From Arthrobacter yangruifuii (GTDB taxonomy: Bacteria > Actinomycetota > Actinomycetes > Actinomycetales > Micrococcaceae), in NCBI RefSeq assembly GCF_009192775.1, contig NZ_VTFX01000006.1, positions 186,001 to 250,000 on the forward strand: a DNA stretch of 64,000 bases, written 5' to 3'. The notes beneath the pieces are model-generated. The model made no database searches. It worked only from the letters and a program-made list of their open reading frames with translations, and had not been told where the DNA came from. The position numbers were made by a program, and so were the translations under genes. Of the stretch, positions 52,995-61,251 are shown piece by piece (the first letter of the stretch is position 1; every line of letters begins with the position of its first letter).

Positions 52995-53831
52995 ATGACT
53001 ACATCACCGGTTTTGACTTTTAATGACGGCAACACCATCCCCCAGCTCGGCTACGGCGTGTGGCAGGTTGAGGATGACGTTGCCGAGAAGGTAGTGGGGC
53101 AGGCCTTCGAGGTTGGTTACCGCCACATCGACACGGCCAAGATCTACGGCAACGAAGCCGGCGTCGGCCGCGCCATTGCCGCCACCTCCGTTCCCCGCGA
53201 GGACATGTTCATCACCACGAAGGTGTGGAACGCGGACCAGGGCTACGAAGAGACCCTGAAGGCCTTCGACGCCTCCATGGAGCGCCTCGGCCTGGAAACC
53301 CTGGACCTGTACCTGATCCACTGGCTGCAGCCGAAGCAGAACAAGTACGTGGACACCTGGAAGGCGCTCATTGAGCTGCAGAAGCAGGGCCGCGTCAAGT
53401 CCATCGGCGTCTGCAACTTCACCAAGGAAGCCCTGCAGGAAATCATCGACGCCACCGGCGTTGTCCCGGTCCTGAACCAGGTGGAAACCCACCCGTACCT
53501 CAACCAGGCTGATCTGCGTGCCTTCGAGGCCGAGCACAACATCCTGCACGAGTCCTGGTCCCCGCTGGGCTCCGGCAAGGGCCTGCTCGAGGATCCCAAG
53601 CTCGTGGAAATCGCCGCGAAGTACGACGGCGCCACCCCGGCACAGGTGGTCATCGCCTGGCACCTGGCCCTGGGCAACATCGTGATCCCCAAGTCCGTCA
53701 CGGAATCCCGCATCCGGGAAAACTGGGAGTCCCTGGACCTCACGCTCAGCGCTGAGGACATCGAGGCCCTCAACGCCCTCGACAACGGCACCCGCTACGG
53801 CGCGGATCCGGCCACGGCCGACTTCGCCTAA
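52995..53831 (+). CDS. Aldo/keto reductase (2,5-diketo-D-gluconate reductase type)
   Basis: A 278-residue AKR5-type NADPH-dependent reductase. The catalytic residues are visible: Asp46 and Tyr51 (HIDTAKIYGNE), Lys76 (FITTKVW), and His109 (YLIHWLQP). SIGVCNFTKEAL and HPYLNQADLRAFEAEHNI are typical family blocks, and the cofactor-binding IVIPKSVTESRIRENWE lies near residue 230. The sugar or carbonyl substrate is unknown. The ATG at 52995 is preferred because AAGGA lies eight bases before it. A terminator shared with the flagellar operon follows. Confidence 0.93.
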   Translation: MTTSPVLTFNDGNTIPQLGYGVWQVEDDVAEKVVGQAFEVGYRHIDTAKIYGNEAGVGRAIAATSVPREDMFITTKVWNADQGYEETLKAFDASMERLGLETLDLYLIHWLQPKQNKYVDTWKALIELQKQGRVKSIGVCNFTKEALQEIIDATGVVPVLNQVETHPYLNQADLRAFEAEHNILHESWSPLGSGKGLLEDPKLVEIAAKYDGATPAQVVIAWHLALGNIVIPKSVTESRIRENWESLDLTLSAEDIEALNALDNGTRYGADPATADFA

Positions 53832-53848
53832 ACCCCCGGGTAAGCAGC

Positions 53849-53880
53849 AAAGGCGCACGTTCCGCGGAACGTGCGCCTTT
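53849..53880. terminator. Bidirectional terminator between the aldo/keto reductase and fliW
   Basis: Perfect 15-base stem AAAGGCGCACGTTCC with its complement GGAACGTGCGCCTTT and a two-base GC centre, with T's on both outer sides. It ends the reductase transcript rightward and the flgN-flgK-flgL-fliW transcript leftward, leaving no room for a csrA gene after fliW. Confidence 0.88.
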
Positions 53881-53907
53881 GTGCGTTAAGGACCTGCTTC
53901 GTGGACC

Positions 53908-54300
53908 CTACGCCGCAACGGGCTCCAGGGGAGCACGGACCGGCCAGTCCTGGTTTTCCAGGATCACCTGGGCACAGCTGCCGGTGGAAGCGTTGACCAC
54001 AATCGGCGCCAGCAGGTTCACGGTGGTGCCGTCCAGGGTCGGATTCGCCACCACCAGTACGACGGCGTCCTCCGGGGCTTCCAGCCCCAGCTGGCGGCGC
54101 TGGAAGTCGGTGATTTCCGGGTGGTACTGCGGCAGGTAGACGGCCGCGTCCAGGACAAACAGCCGGTGGGCCGTACCCGCTGCGGTTGCCGCGGAGCTCA
54201 GCGCGTACAGACCGTTGGCACCGTCGATATCGTCCAGCAGGAAGTCCACGTCCGGAGCAAACCCGGGTGGCGGGGTCAGGAAGGTCAGGGCCGTGCTCAT
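53908..54300 (-). CDS. fliW: Flagellar assembly factor FliW
   Basis: A 130-residue FliW protein. In Bacillus, FliW binds flagellin and the regulator CsrA; when flagellin has been exported, free FliW removes CsrA from flagellin mRNA. Conserved parts are LTPPPGFAPDVDFLL, DAVVLVVANPTLDGTTVNLLAPIVVN, and the C-terminal CAQVILENQDWPVRAPL. Its ATG overlaps the flgL stop codon (ATGA), so it is made with the hook-filament proteins. No csrA gene follows, unlike the fliW-csrA pairs of many bacteria. Confidence 0.93.
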   Translation of the reverse strand: MSTALTFLTPPPGFAPDVDFLLDDIDGANGLYALSSAATAAGTAHRLFVLDAAVYLPQYHPEITDFQRRQLGLEAPEDAVVLVVANPTLDGTTVNLLAPIVVNASTGSCAQVILENQDWPVRAPLEPVAA

Positions 54301-55184
54301 CGCAGGAAGTCCATCAGAGTGGGCTGCAGCGCCCGGGCTGTCACGGAGAGTGCCGACTGATAGGCAACTTCCTGCAGCTTCATGTCCAGGATGACCTTGG
54401 CGGTATCCAGGTCTTCAATGCCGGACCGCCGTGCTTCCAGACTGACGGACTGGTCCATAAGGGTGTCCTTTGCTTTCAGCGTGGCGGCGTGCCGCACGCC
54501 CAGCGCCGAGTGTTCAATGTTCACGGTGGCGGCGGCTGCATCAATCTTCGACAGGTAACCGCCGACGTCCTTGTTCGCGTTCAGGTCGGCGACCAGGCTG
54601 TCGACCAGTTTAAAAACCGATCCGTCTCCACTGCCGAAGACGGCCGCACCGTCGGTATCAACGCGCATGAGCGTGCCGCTGTCCAACCGGCGTGAGGTGG
54701 GGGTGCCGCTTCCGCTGTAGGTGTAGGAACCGCTGTCCTCGGTGAAAGCCCTGCCGGCGTCGGAGGTGCCGGCAAACACGGTCCGGCCCAGATAGGTGGT
54801 GTTGGCTTCGCGCAGCAGGTCCGTCTTCAGCCCGGTGAGTTCGGTGGCGATGGCCTTGCGGTCGGCGGGAGATATGGTGCCGGTGGTGGCACTGAGCGTG
54901 AGGTCCTTGACCCGGCGGAGGATATCCGTGGTGTTCGTCAGCGCATTGTCCGTCACGCTGAGCCAGCCGTCGGCGTCGCTCACATTGGAGCTGTACTGCG
55001 CGACGGCGCGGATCTCGGTGCGGACCTTGAGGGCGTTGGCCGTGCCGGTCGGATCGTCCGATGGGCGGGCGATGGCGGCGGAGGAGCTGACCTGTTCCTG
55101 CAGCTTGGCCATGCGGGACATGCTGGCCTGCAGGTTCTGTTGCGCCGCGCGGGCGATGGTCTGGTTGGTGGTGCGGGTAATCAC
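54297..55184 (-). CDS. flgL: Flagellar hook-filament junction protein FlgL
   Basis: A 295-residue flagellin-like junction protein (HAP3) that joins the hook cap side to the filament. The N-terminal helix NQTIARAAQQNLQASMSRMAKLQEQVSSSAAIARPSDDP and the C-terminal SVSLEARRSGIEDLDTAKVILDMKLQEVAYQSALSVTARAL are typical of the D0/D1 domains of FlgL. It begins three bases after flgK and its end overlaps fliW, in the operon flgN-flgK-flgL-fliW. Confidence 0.94.
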   Translation of the reverse strand: MITRTTNQTIARAAQQNLQASMSRMAKLQEQVSSSAAIARPSDDPTGTANALKVRTEIRAVAQYSSNVSDADGWLSVTDNALTNTTDILRRVKDLTLSATTGTISPADRKAIATELTGLKTDLLREANTTYLGRTVFAGTSDAGRAFTEDSGSYTYSGSGTPTSRRLDSGTLMRVDTDGAAVFGSGDGSVFKLVDSLVADLNANKDVGGYLSKIDAAAATVNIEHSALGVRHAATLKAKDTLMDQSVSLEARRSGIEDLDTAKVILDMKLQEVAYQSALSVTARALQPTLMDFLR

Positions 55185-55187
55185 GGG

Positions 55188-56597
55188 TTACCTTCCGACA
55201 ATTCCGGTGCGGTTGATGAGGGTGTCCAGCATTTCGTCAATGGCCGTCATGACCCGGGCGGCTCCCTGATAGGCCTGCTGGTACATCAGCAGGTTCACGT
55301 TTTCCTCGTCCAGGTCCACGGAGGCATTGGAGAGCTGCAGGTCCACGGCCGAGGAGGCGGCGACGTCGGCCAGGGCGGCCTGCTGCAGTTCGGTGCGGCT
55401 CTGGGAGGCGGTGGCCGTCACGAAGGCGCTCCACACGGCGTCGGCCGAGCCGGGTTTGGAGCCCAGCTGGGAAATGGCGTCCGCCAGGCGGCCGTCCAGG
55501 CTGCCCTTGCCGTCAGCGCCGGGGTAGCCGGCGGCAATGCCGGAGGCATCGGCAGGGATGGCCTTCAACGTGGTGGCGGCGGGGCTGCCCACGGCGAAGA
55601 AATCCAGGTTGGCGGTCCCGGCGGTGGTGGCTCCCTGCCGGTGCAGCGCGTTGACGGATCCGGCCAGGGCGGCGGCGACGTCGTTGTAGGACTCGGCGGC
55701 TTTCGCCAGCGTTCCGCCCTTGCCGGCCGGTGCCAGCAGGGAGGCGGCGCCGGCAATCTCGCCCTTGGAAATGCCCGCCGAGCCGGGACGGTCCGCCCAG
55801 CCCACCACCGTCTCCGCCGGGTCCGTCATGGAGCTGCCGCCGGTGACGGTGAGTGAGCGTGCGGAGGTGCCGGACACCAGGGCGTTGCCGTCAATGAGGA
55901 CATCCACCATGCCGCCGGAGGATTCGCGGACGGTTGCTCCGGTCAGGGCCGAGAGGGTGGTGGCGAGGGTGTTGCGCTGGTCCACGAGTTCATTCGCGGA
56001 AGCTCCCGAGGCGAGCGTGGACCGGATGGCACTGTTGAGGTTGGCGAGCCGGGCTGCGCCGGCATTGACCTCGGTCACCATTTCATTCAGTGCGCTGCGG
56101 GTGCTGGTCCACTGCTCAGCCACCCCGTTGTAGCCGGCGGCAATCTGGGCGGCGACGCCGGTGGCCGCGGACAGCAGCACCGCGGCGGCGGCGTTGTCGC
56201 CGGGTTTGTTGGACATTCCCTGCCAGGCCGCCGAGAGGGACTGCAGCGAGGCGGAGAGGCCCTCGGAGCCGGGCTCGCGGAAGCCGTCCTCCAGTTCCAG
56301 GAGGGCGTTGGCGCGGACCGCGGAGTAGCCCGCTGCTCCCGCGGTGCTGCGGACGCGGGTGTCCAGCTGCTGGCTGCCCAGGCGGGCGATGGAATCCACC
56401 GAGACGCCCTGGCCCACGCCGGTGCCGGCCGCCAACGGGCCGGTGGGGGCGAGTGCGGGTGCGGCGGACGTGTTCAGCCGCTGCCGGGTGTAGCCGGCAA
56501 CGTTGGCATTCGCCACGTTCTGGCCGACGACGTCCAGGCCCTTTCGCGCGGCGGACAGGCCGGTGTAGGCCGTGTTAAGGCCGCTGAAGGTGCTCAT
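55188..56597 (-). CDS. flgK: Flagellar hook-associated protein FlgK
   Basis: A 469-residue HAP1 that forms the first junction ring on the hook. The N-terminal rod/hook motif LNTAYTGLSAARKGLDVVGQNVANANVAGYTRQR (about residues 7-40) and the C-terminal ASVDLDEENVNLLMYQQAYQGAARVMTAIDEMLDTLINRTG are diagnostic. It lies between flgN (19-base gap) and flgL (3-base gap) on the minus strand. The preceding chaperone gene product is expected to escort it to the export apparatus. Confidence 0.96.
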   Translation of the reverse strand: MSTFSGLNTAYTGLSAARKGLDVVGQNVANANVAGYTRQRLNTSAAPALAPTGPLAAGTGVGQGVSVDSIARLGSQQLDTRVRSTAGAAGYSAVRANALLELEDGFREPGSEGLSASLQSLSAAWQGMSNKPGDNAAAAVLLSAATGVAAQIAAGYNGVAEQWTSTRSALNEMVTEVNAGAARLANLNSAIRSTLASGASANELVDQRNTLATTLSALTGATVRESSGGMVDVLIDGNALVSGTSARSLTVTGGSSMTDPAETVVGWADRPGSAGISKGEIAGAASLLAPAGKGGTLAKAAESYNDVAAALAGSVNALHRQGATTAGTANLDFFAVGSPAATTLKAIPADASGIAAGYPGADGKGSLDGRLADAISQLGSKPGSADAVWSAFVTATASQSRTELQQAALADVAASSAVDLQLSNASVDLDEENVNLLMYQQAYQGAARVMTAIDEMLDTLINRTGIVGR

Positions 56598-56616
56598 TGT
56601 CTAGGAGTCCCTAATA

Positions 56617-57102
56617 TCAAATGCTCTGGTCCACCAGCCGGGCGGCTGACGTGCGGGCGGCCGAGGTGCCGGCTGCCGTGTAGGTGTTTGCCTGGGGGTT
56701 CAGCCCTGCCAGGGTTTCCTGCGCGGACCGTGCTGCCGCGCGCAGGAACTGCTCGTTGATGTCGCGCAGTTCGCGGATCTTCACGGTCAGTTCCGTCATG
56801 GCCTGCAGGTGGGCGTTGAAGATTTCCGTCCAGGGGCCGGGAGGGGCGGCGGCCACCAGTTCCCGCAGGGTGGCGTCTTCCGACGTGCCCCACTCGATAG
56901 CCAGTCCGGCAACCGCCACGGCCCGGCCCAGATCGGCGGCACGGAGCCGCTCGAGAACCTGTTCAACCTCGCGCGTGGCGTGCGTCAGCCATTTCGTTTT
57001 CCCCGAGGTGAGCAGCAGTTGTTCTTCTTCGAGCTTGAACACAAGAAGTTCCAACAATTCACGCTCCTCCCAAAGAAGGGCGGAGAGTTTCTGGGTACCC
57101 AT
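56617..57102 (-). CDS. flgN: Flagellar export chaperone FlgN
   Basis: A 161-residue helical protein matching FlgN, the chaperone for FlgK and FlgL. Typical signs are the N-terminal LLWEERELLELLVFKLEEEQLLLTSGKTKWL, the LER repeats of the central helix, and the C-terminal DINEQFLRAAARSAQETL. The ATG at 57102 is chosen because GGAGGT lies nine bases before it. It is the first gene of the leftward operon, with a sigma-28-type promoter about 130 bases upstream at 57233-57260. Confidence 0.88.
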   Translation of the reverse strand: MGTQKLSALLWEERELLELLVFKLEEEQLLLTSGKTKWLTHATREVEQVLERLRAADLGRAVAVAGLAIEWGTSEDATLRELVAAAPPGPWTEIFNAHLQAMTELTVKIRELRDINEQFLRAAARSAQETLAGLNPQANTYTAAGTSAARTSAARLVDQSI

Positions 57103-57377
57103 GCCTGGCTCACCTCCATCGGTTGTGCACTGAATGTCTCTGAATGGGAATAAGACGTCTGATTTCAGGCCCCAACCTGCGGCAAAAGTCTTTGAATTGG
57201 CGGTCATATTCCAATATGTCCGCCACAAAACACTATCGGCCGGTTCGTCTCGAATGTTAGTGGTATGTTTCAGCTAAAGCGCTCAAGCGTGGATTAACCA
57301 GCGGACTCAGCCACTGACCACGAAGCCGGCGCGCAAATGGTCACATTGGGGACCGTTGCGGACTTGGGGGTCCAAAT
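57103..57377. promoter_or_regulatory. Divergent promoter region between flgN and fliA
   Basis: It holds the sigma-28-type promoter of the flgN operon (57233-57260) and a leader of about 125 bases for flgN. The rightward side must contain the fliA promoter, for which no sigma-28-type sequence was seen, so fliA itself is probably read by another sigma factor. Confidence 0.55.
57233..57260 (-). promoter_or_regulatory. Sigma-28 (FliA)-type promoter of the flgN operon
   Basis: Read on the minus strand: CTAAC, 15 bases, GCCGATAG. It matches the sigma-28 form TAAA-N15-GCCGATAA except for the last -35 base and final -10 base, and is the same form as the sites before flagellin and flgB. Confidence 0.75.
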
Positions 57378-58241
57378 ATGAATCGTGCTGCTCGTAATGC
57401 CATGGTGGTGGAAAATCTGCCGTTGGTTGGTTATCTTGTCTCCGAAATCTGTGCCAAGGCCACGCATCTTTCGCGTGATGACCTGGCCTCCGTCGGCTCC
57501 ATCGCCCTGATCACCTCGGCCGATGCCTTCGATCCGGATCTGGGCGTGCCCTTCGGGGCCTATGCCCGCCGCCGCATCATCGGAGCGTTTGCGGACGAAA
57601 TGCGGTCCAGCGACTGGGCCACCCGTTCCGCCCGCCGCCGGATCAAGGAAACCCTTGCGGTGAAGGAAACCCTGACGGCAGCCCTGGGCCGCACCCCGAA
57701 CGTGGATGAAATCGCCTCCGCTCTGGGTGTTGACCGGACGGTAGCCGAGGACGCACTGTCCGATGCCTCCCGCACCGTATCCAGCCTGGATGAATCCGTC
57801 ACGGATTTCCTGGTGGCGGACATGCCGTCGCCGGAGGGGTCCCTCCTGGCCTCGGAACGCGTGAAGTACCTGCAGGCCGCCGTTGCCGCCCTCCCGGAAA
57901 AGATGCGGTATGTCGTGGAGGAGATCTACTTCCATGACCGCTCGGTCAAGGAGCTTGCCGAAGAACTGGGCAGCACCCACTCCGCCGTGTCCCAGCAGCG
58001 CGCCGAGGCGGTGCGCCTGCTCCGCGACGGACTGGGCACGCATTACTCGGATACCAATGCCGCACCGGAGCTGCAGTCCCGAATCGCTCCGGCCCGCCGC
58101 AACGCGTACCTCACCTCGGTGGGGGACCGCACTGCCGGCGGCATCACCCGGCACCATCTGGCACCGGCCTACCTCGGAGCGCAAGGCCTGCCTTCGGGGC
58201 TGCCCGCCCGTGCTGCGGCGTTCAAGCCGGCCGCTTCCTAG
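57378..58241 (+). CDS. fliA: RNA polymerase sigma factor FliA/WhiG type (sigma-28)
   Basis: A 287-residue sigma-70-family protein. Region 2 is at about residues 10-75 (VENLPLVGYLVSEICAKATHLSRDDLASVGSIALITSADAFDPDLGVPFGAYARRRIIGAFADEMR), region 3 at about 80-140 (the arm ATRSARRRIKETLAVKETLTAALGR), and region 4 at about 160-215 (VEEIYFHDRSVKELAEELGSTHSAVSQQRAEAVRLLRDGL). This is the flagellar FliA layout. It is expected to read the three CTWAC-N15-GCCGATAR promoters in this window. An additional C-terminal tail of about 65 residues follows region 4, which is longer than usual. No anti-sigma factor FlgM gene was seen in the window. Confidence 0.9.
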   Translation: MNRAARNAMVVENLPLVGYLVSEICAKATHLSRDDLASVGSIALITSADAFDPDLGVPFGAYARRRIIGAFADEMRSSDWATRSARRRIKETLAVKETLTAALGRTPNVDEIASALGVDRTVAEDALSDASRTVSSLDESVTDFLVADMPSPEGSLLASERVKYLQAAVAALPEKMRYVVEEIYFHDRSVKELAEELGSTHSAVSQQRAEAVRLLRDGLGTHYSDTNAAPELQSRIAPARRNAYLTSVGDRTAGGITRHHLAPAYLGAQGLPSGLPARAAAFKPAAS

Positions 58242-58290
58242 GCTCTTATCCCGGAGAGCAATCGCCGGGAAAAATCTTTTGGCAAACTCC

Positions 58291-58317
58291 TAACACCGAA
58301 TGATGCTCCGCCGATAA
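58291..58317 (+). promoter_or_regulatory. Sigma-28 (FliA)-type promoter of flagellin
   Basis: CTAAC, 15 bases, GCCGATAA, 61 bases before the flagellin ATG. Transcription should begin near 58324. Confidence 0.8.
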
Positions 58318-58327
58318 CTAGTGGTGT

Positions 58328-58345
58328 AGGCCCATGGATGGGCCT
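58328..58345 (+). promoter_or_regulatory. Leader hairpin of flagellin mRNA with GGA in the loop
   Basis: AGGCCC-ATGGAT-GGGCCT forms a perfect six-base-pair hairpin (extendable to eight) close to the expected 5' end of the mRNA. The loop holds GGA, the core of CsrA sites. A second GGAGGA is the ribosome site at 58365-58370. Confidence 0.6.
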
Positions 58346-58377
58346 GCGAACACAGCCCACTCACGGAGGAATACATC

Positions 58378-59298
58378 ATGGGTTTCACAATCAACACCAA
58401 CACCGCGGCAACGAACGCCTACCGCAACCTGAACATGAACCAGAATGCACAGGCCAAGTCCCTGGAGAAGCTTTCCAGCGGCCTGCGCATCAACCGTGCT
58501 GCCGATGACGCAGCCGGCCTGGCCATCTCGGAAGGCCTGAAGAACCAGGTCAGCGGCATGACCCAGGCAGCCCGCAACGCCCAGGACGGCATCAGCGTCA
58601 TCCAGACCGCTGAAGGCGCCCTGACCGAGGTCCACTCCATCCTGAACCGCATGCGCGACCTCGCGGTCCAGGGCGGCAACGACTCGAACAATGAAGAGTC
58701 GCGGACTGCGATTCAAACGGAAGCGAATGAGCTCGGCAAGGAACTCAACCGCATCGTTTCGGGCACCAACTTCAACGGCATCAACCTGCTCAACGGCAGC
58801 GCCGGCACGGCAGCAGTGGCCGACTCGGAAGGTGGGGGCGGCACGATCAACATCCAGGTGGGTGCGGGCGGGAGCGCCGCTGACACCATCGCGGTGAACC
58901 TCGGCAACGTCACCACCAGCTTGACGGCCAAGACCACCACCACAATTGATGGCGAAGAAATAAAGGACTCCTTCGGTGCCGCCACCGGCGCGACGGCCTT
59001 CAAGGTAGGGACCACTGCGGAGGCAGGGGTGACGATCGAGAGCCTCGATGCGGCCATCAAGGCCATCTCCGGCCAGCGCTCCGAACTTGGTGCGTCCCAG
59101 AACCGGCTCGAATCGGTGACCAAGTCGCTGAACGTTTCCGTCGAGAACCTCTCCGCCGCCAAGTCCCGCATCACCGATACGGACATGGCCCAGGAAATGG
59201 CAAGCTTCACCCGTTCGCAGATCCTGTCCCAGGCCGGCACCGCAATGCTGGCCCAGGCCAACCAGATGAACTCCGGCGTGATGCAGCTCCTGCAGTAG
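58378..59298 (+). CDS. hag: Flagellin
   Basis: A 306-residue flagellin, the filament subunit. The conserved N-terminal D0/D1 region (LSSGLRINRAADDAAGLAISEGLKNQVSGM) and C-terminal region (LGASQNRLESVTKSLNVSVENLSAAKSRITDTDMAQEMASFTRSQILSQAGTAMLAQANQMNSGVMQLLQ) are intact. The central variable part is short (about residues 140-215), so the filament surface is minimal. It is preceded by a sigma-28-type promoter and a 55-base leader with a hairpin. GGAGGA lies seven bases before the ATG. A large nested hairpin separates it from fliD. Confidence 0.97.
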   Translation: MGFTINTNTAATNAYRNLNMNQNAQAKSLEKLSSGLRINRAADDAAGLAISEGLKNQVSGMTQAARNAQDGISVIQTAEGALTEVHSILNRMRDLAVQGGNDSNNEESRTAIQTEANELGKELNRIVSGTNFNGINLLNGSAGTAAVADSEGGGGTINIQVGAGGSAADTIAVNLGNVTTSLTAKTTTTIDGEEIKDSFGAATGATAFKVGTTAEAGVTIESLDAAIKAISGQRSELGASQNRLESVTKSLNVSVENLSAAKSRITDTDMAQEMASFTRSQILSQAGTAMLAQANQMNSGVMQLLQ

Positions 59299-59320
59299 TA
59301 ACTAGCACCACCAGTAACAC

Positions 59321-59397
59321 CGGCAGGTAAATGGCCGCTGGCGGCGGAGGCAATGACTTGGACCTCACAGCCTCCGCCGTCAGCCCGGTACCTGCCG
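59321..59397. terminator. Nested hairpin between flagellin and fliD
   Basis: An outer stem CGGCAGGTA (59321-59329) pairs with TACCTGCCG (59389-59397). An inner 12-base stem TGGCGGCGGAGG (59339-59350) pairs with 59371-59382 apart from one mismatch. There is no T run (TTCCTCTAT follows), so it may act as a partial terminator, limiting fliD relative to flagellin, or as an mRNA 3'-end stabiliser. Confidence 0.55.
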
Positions 59398-59461
59398 TTC
59401 CTCTATCCGGGCACTGAGACGGATTCGGCCGGATAGCGCAGCAGAAGCACAAGGAGCAGGC

Positions 59462-60793
59462 ATGGCCGGCATAGACGGCATCACCACGGGTACAGACACC
59501 ACCGCCATGATCGCCCAGCTCATGCAGGTGGAAGCCCGCCCCCAGGCGATGCTGAAACAGAAGGTCAGCTCCAGCCAGACCTTTGTCAGCGCCCTGCAGA
59601 ACCTCAACACGAAGATCGCCTCGCTGGCCGAGTCCGCGGGCAAGGTGGCCAAACCCGCCGAAACGGACCTTTACACCGCTGTTAGTTCCTCCGACAAGGT
59701 CACGGTGGCGACCAAAGCGGGTGCCGCCGCAGGTGCCCTGGATATCCGCGTGGACCGGCTCGCCACCGCCCAGGTATCCCTCTCCGGAGCCCTGGCGGCC
59801 TGGCCTAACGGAGACGCCCTGTCCATCACGAAGGACGGCACCGTCACCGAACTCGACACTGCCGGCAAGAGCCTGGACGAGGTCATCAGCACGGTCAATA
59901 AGGCCAACCTTGGTGTCACGGCCGTGAAAATCGCCGCCGGCAGCGTGGACGGCGTCGCGCAGTACCGCCTGCAGTTCAGCGCCGCTGCCACCGGCAGCGA
60001 GGGCGCATTCAGCATTTCACACAACGGCACGGACCTGGGCAGTATCCGGCCGGCGCAGGACGCGCAGGTCACGCTGTGGGTCGGTGTTCCCGGCGCGGAA
60101 ACAAGCATTACCTCCGCCACGAACACCTTCGGGTCCTTGCTCCCCGGCGTGGACGTCACGGTCAAAGAGGCCTCCCCCGCGCCGGTCACGGTGAGTGTCA
60201 GCCGAGACGAAAAGGCCGTCGCCGACGTCGCCGCGAAATTCGTGGCCGGGTTGGCGGACGTCTTCAGCTATATGAACCGGAACTCGGCCGTGAGCGTGTC
60301 CACCGCCGACGGCACCACCAAGGCCTCCGGCGGCCAGTTCACCGGAGACTCGGGGGTACGGGCACTCAAGGATTCCATCATGCGCGCTGCCACGTCCCCC
60401 GTGGACGGACGGTCCCCGTCGGAGATCGGCATCGTCCTCACCAAGGACGGCACCGTGGAGTTCAACGCCGAAAAGTTCGCCGCCGCCCTGAAAGCCGACC
60501 CGGAAAAAACCCAGGCCGCACTGCAGACCATCGCCTCCCGGGTGGAAGCTGCCGGAAAGCAGGCCTCGGACAAATACGACGGCACCATCACCCTGCGGAT
60601 CAAGGGCCAGGAGAGCGAAGTCCGGTCACTGAACACCCAGATTGCGGACTGGGACCGCCGGCTGGCGTCCCGCGAGGCCACGCTGTCCCGGACCTGGAGC
60701 ACCCTTGAAGTCACGCTCGGCAAGCTCAACAACCAAATGAGCTGGCTCACCTCCCAGCTGGATTCCCTGTCCGCCAACTCGAGTAAGAAGTGA
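59462..60793 (+). CDS. fliD: Flagellar filament cap protein FliD
   Basis: A 443-residue HAP2 that caps the filament and helps flagellin polymerise. The N-terminal MAGIDGITTGTDTTAMIAQLMQVEARPQAMLKQKVSSSQTFVSALQNLNTKIASLAESAGKV is typical of FliD_N, and the C-terminal coiled segment SQLDSLSANSSKK follows the FliD_C helices (RIKGQESEVRSLNTQIADWDRRLASREATLSRTWSTLEVTLGKLNNQMSWL). AAGGAG precedes the ATG. Its stop overlaps the start of fliS. Confidence 0.95.
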   Translation: MAGIDGITTGTDTTAMIAQLMQVEARPQAMLKQKVSSSQTFVSALQNLNTKIASLAESAGKVAKPAETDLYTAVSSSDKVTVATKAGAAAGALDIRVDRLATAQVSLSGALAAWPNGDALSITKDGTVTELDTAGKSLDEVISTVNKANLGVTAVKIAAGSVDGVAQYRLQFSAAATGSEGAFSISHNGTDLGSIRPAQDAQVTLWVGVPGAETSITSATNTFGSLLPGVDVTVKEASPAPVTVSVSRDEKAVADVAAKFVAGLADVFSYMNRNSAVSVSTADGTTKASGGQFTGDSGVRALKDSIMRAATSPVDGRSPSEIGIVLTKDGTVEFNAEKFAAALKADPEKTQAALQTIASRVEAAGKQASDKYDGTITLRIKGQESEVRSLNTQIADWDRRLASREATLSRTWSTLEVTLGKLNNQMSWLTSQLDSLSANSSKK

Positions 60794-61251
60794 ATGTGAA
60801 CTACGGACTTGCTGCCAAACGCGCCGAATACGCACGCAATGCCGTGCTCTCCGCCTCACCCGCCCGCCTGCTGACCATGCTCTACGACCGGCTTCTGCTG
60901 GATCTGGTACGTGCCGAAGAAGCCCAGCAGAACGCCAACTGGCCGGTGGCCTCCGAGAACCTAATCCACGCCCAGGCCATCATCACCGAGCTGCTGGGCA
61001 CACTGAAAACCGACGTGTGGGACGGCGCGGAGAACCTGCAGGCCATCTACACCTACTCGCTGTCCGCCCTTGTGAACGCGAATGTAGGCCGGAACGCGAA
61101 GCTGACCCGCGAATGCATCGACCTGCTGGAGCCGCTCCGGCTGGCCTGGCATGAAGCCGCAGCCCAGATCCCCGCCGCCGCCAGTGCGCCCTTCGCAGGT
61201 GCCGTACCCTCCGCGGCAGGCGTTCCGGGAGGGGTCCTCGGTGTCGGCTGA
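60790..61251 (+). CDS. fliS: Flagellin export chaperone FliS
   Basis: A 153-residue FliS. It binds the C-terminus of flagellin and keeps it unfolded before export. Typical segments are VLSASPARLLTMLYDRLLLDLVRAEEAQQNANW and AQAIITELLGTLKTDVWDGAENLQAIYTYSLSALVNANVGRNAKLTRECIDLLEPLRLAWHEA. The GTG at 60790 overlaps the fliD stop codon; a second GTG at 60796 is possible. The end overlaps the next small gene by 11 bases. Confidence 0.93.
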   Translation: MNVNYGLAAKRAEYARNAVLSASPARLLTMLYDRLLLDLVRAEEAQQNANWPVASENLIHAQAIITELLGTLKTDVWDGAENLQAIYTYSLSALVNANVGRNAKLTRECIDLLEPLRLAWHEAAAQIPAAASAPFAGAVPSAAGVPGGVLGVG

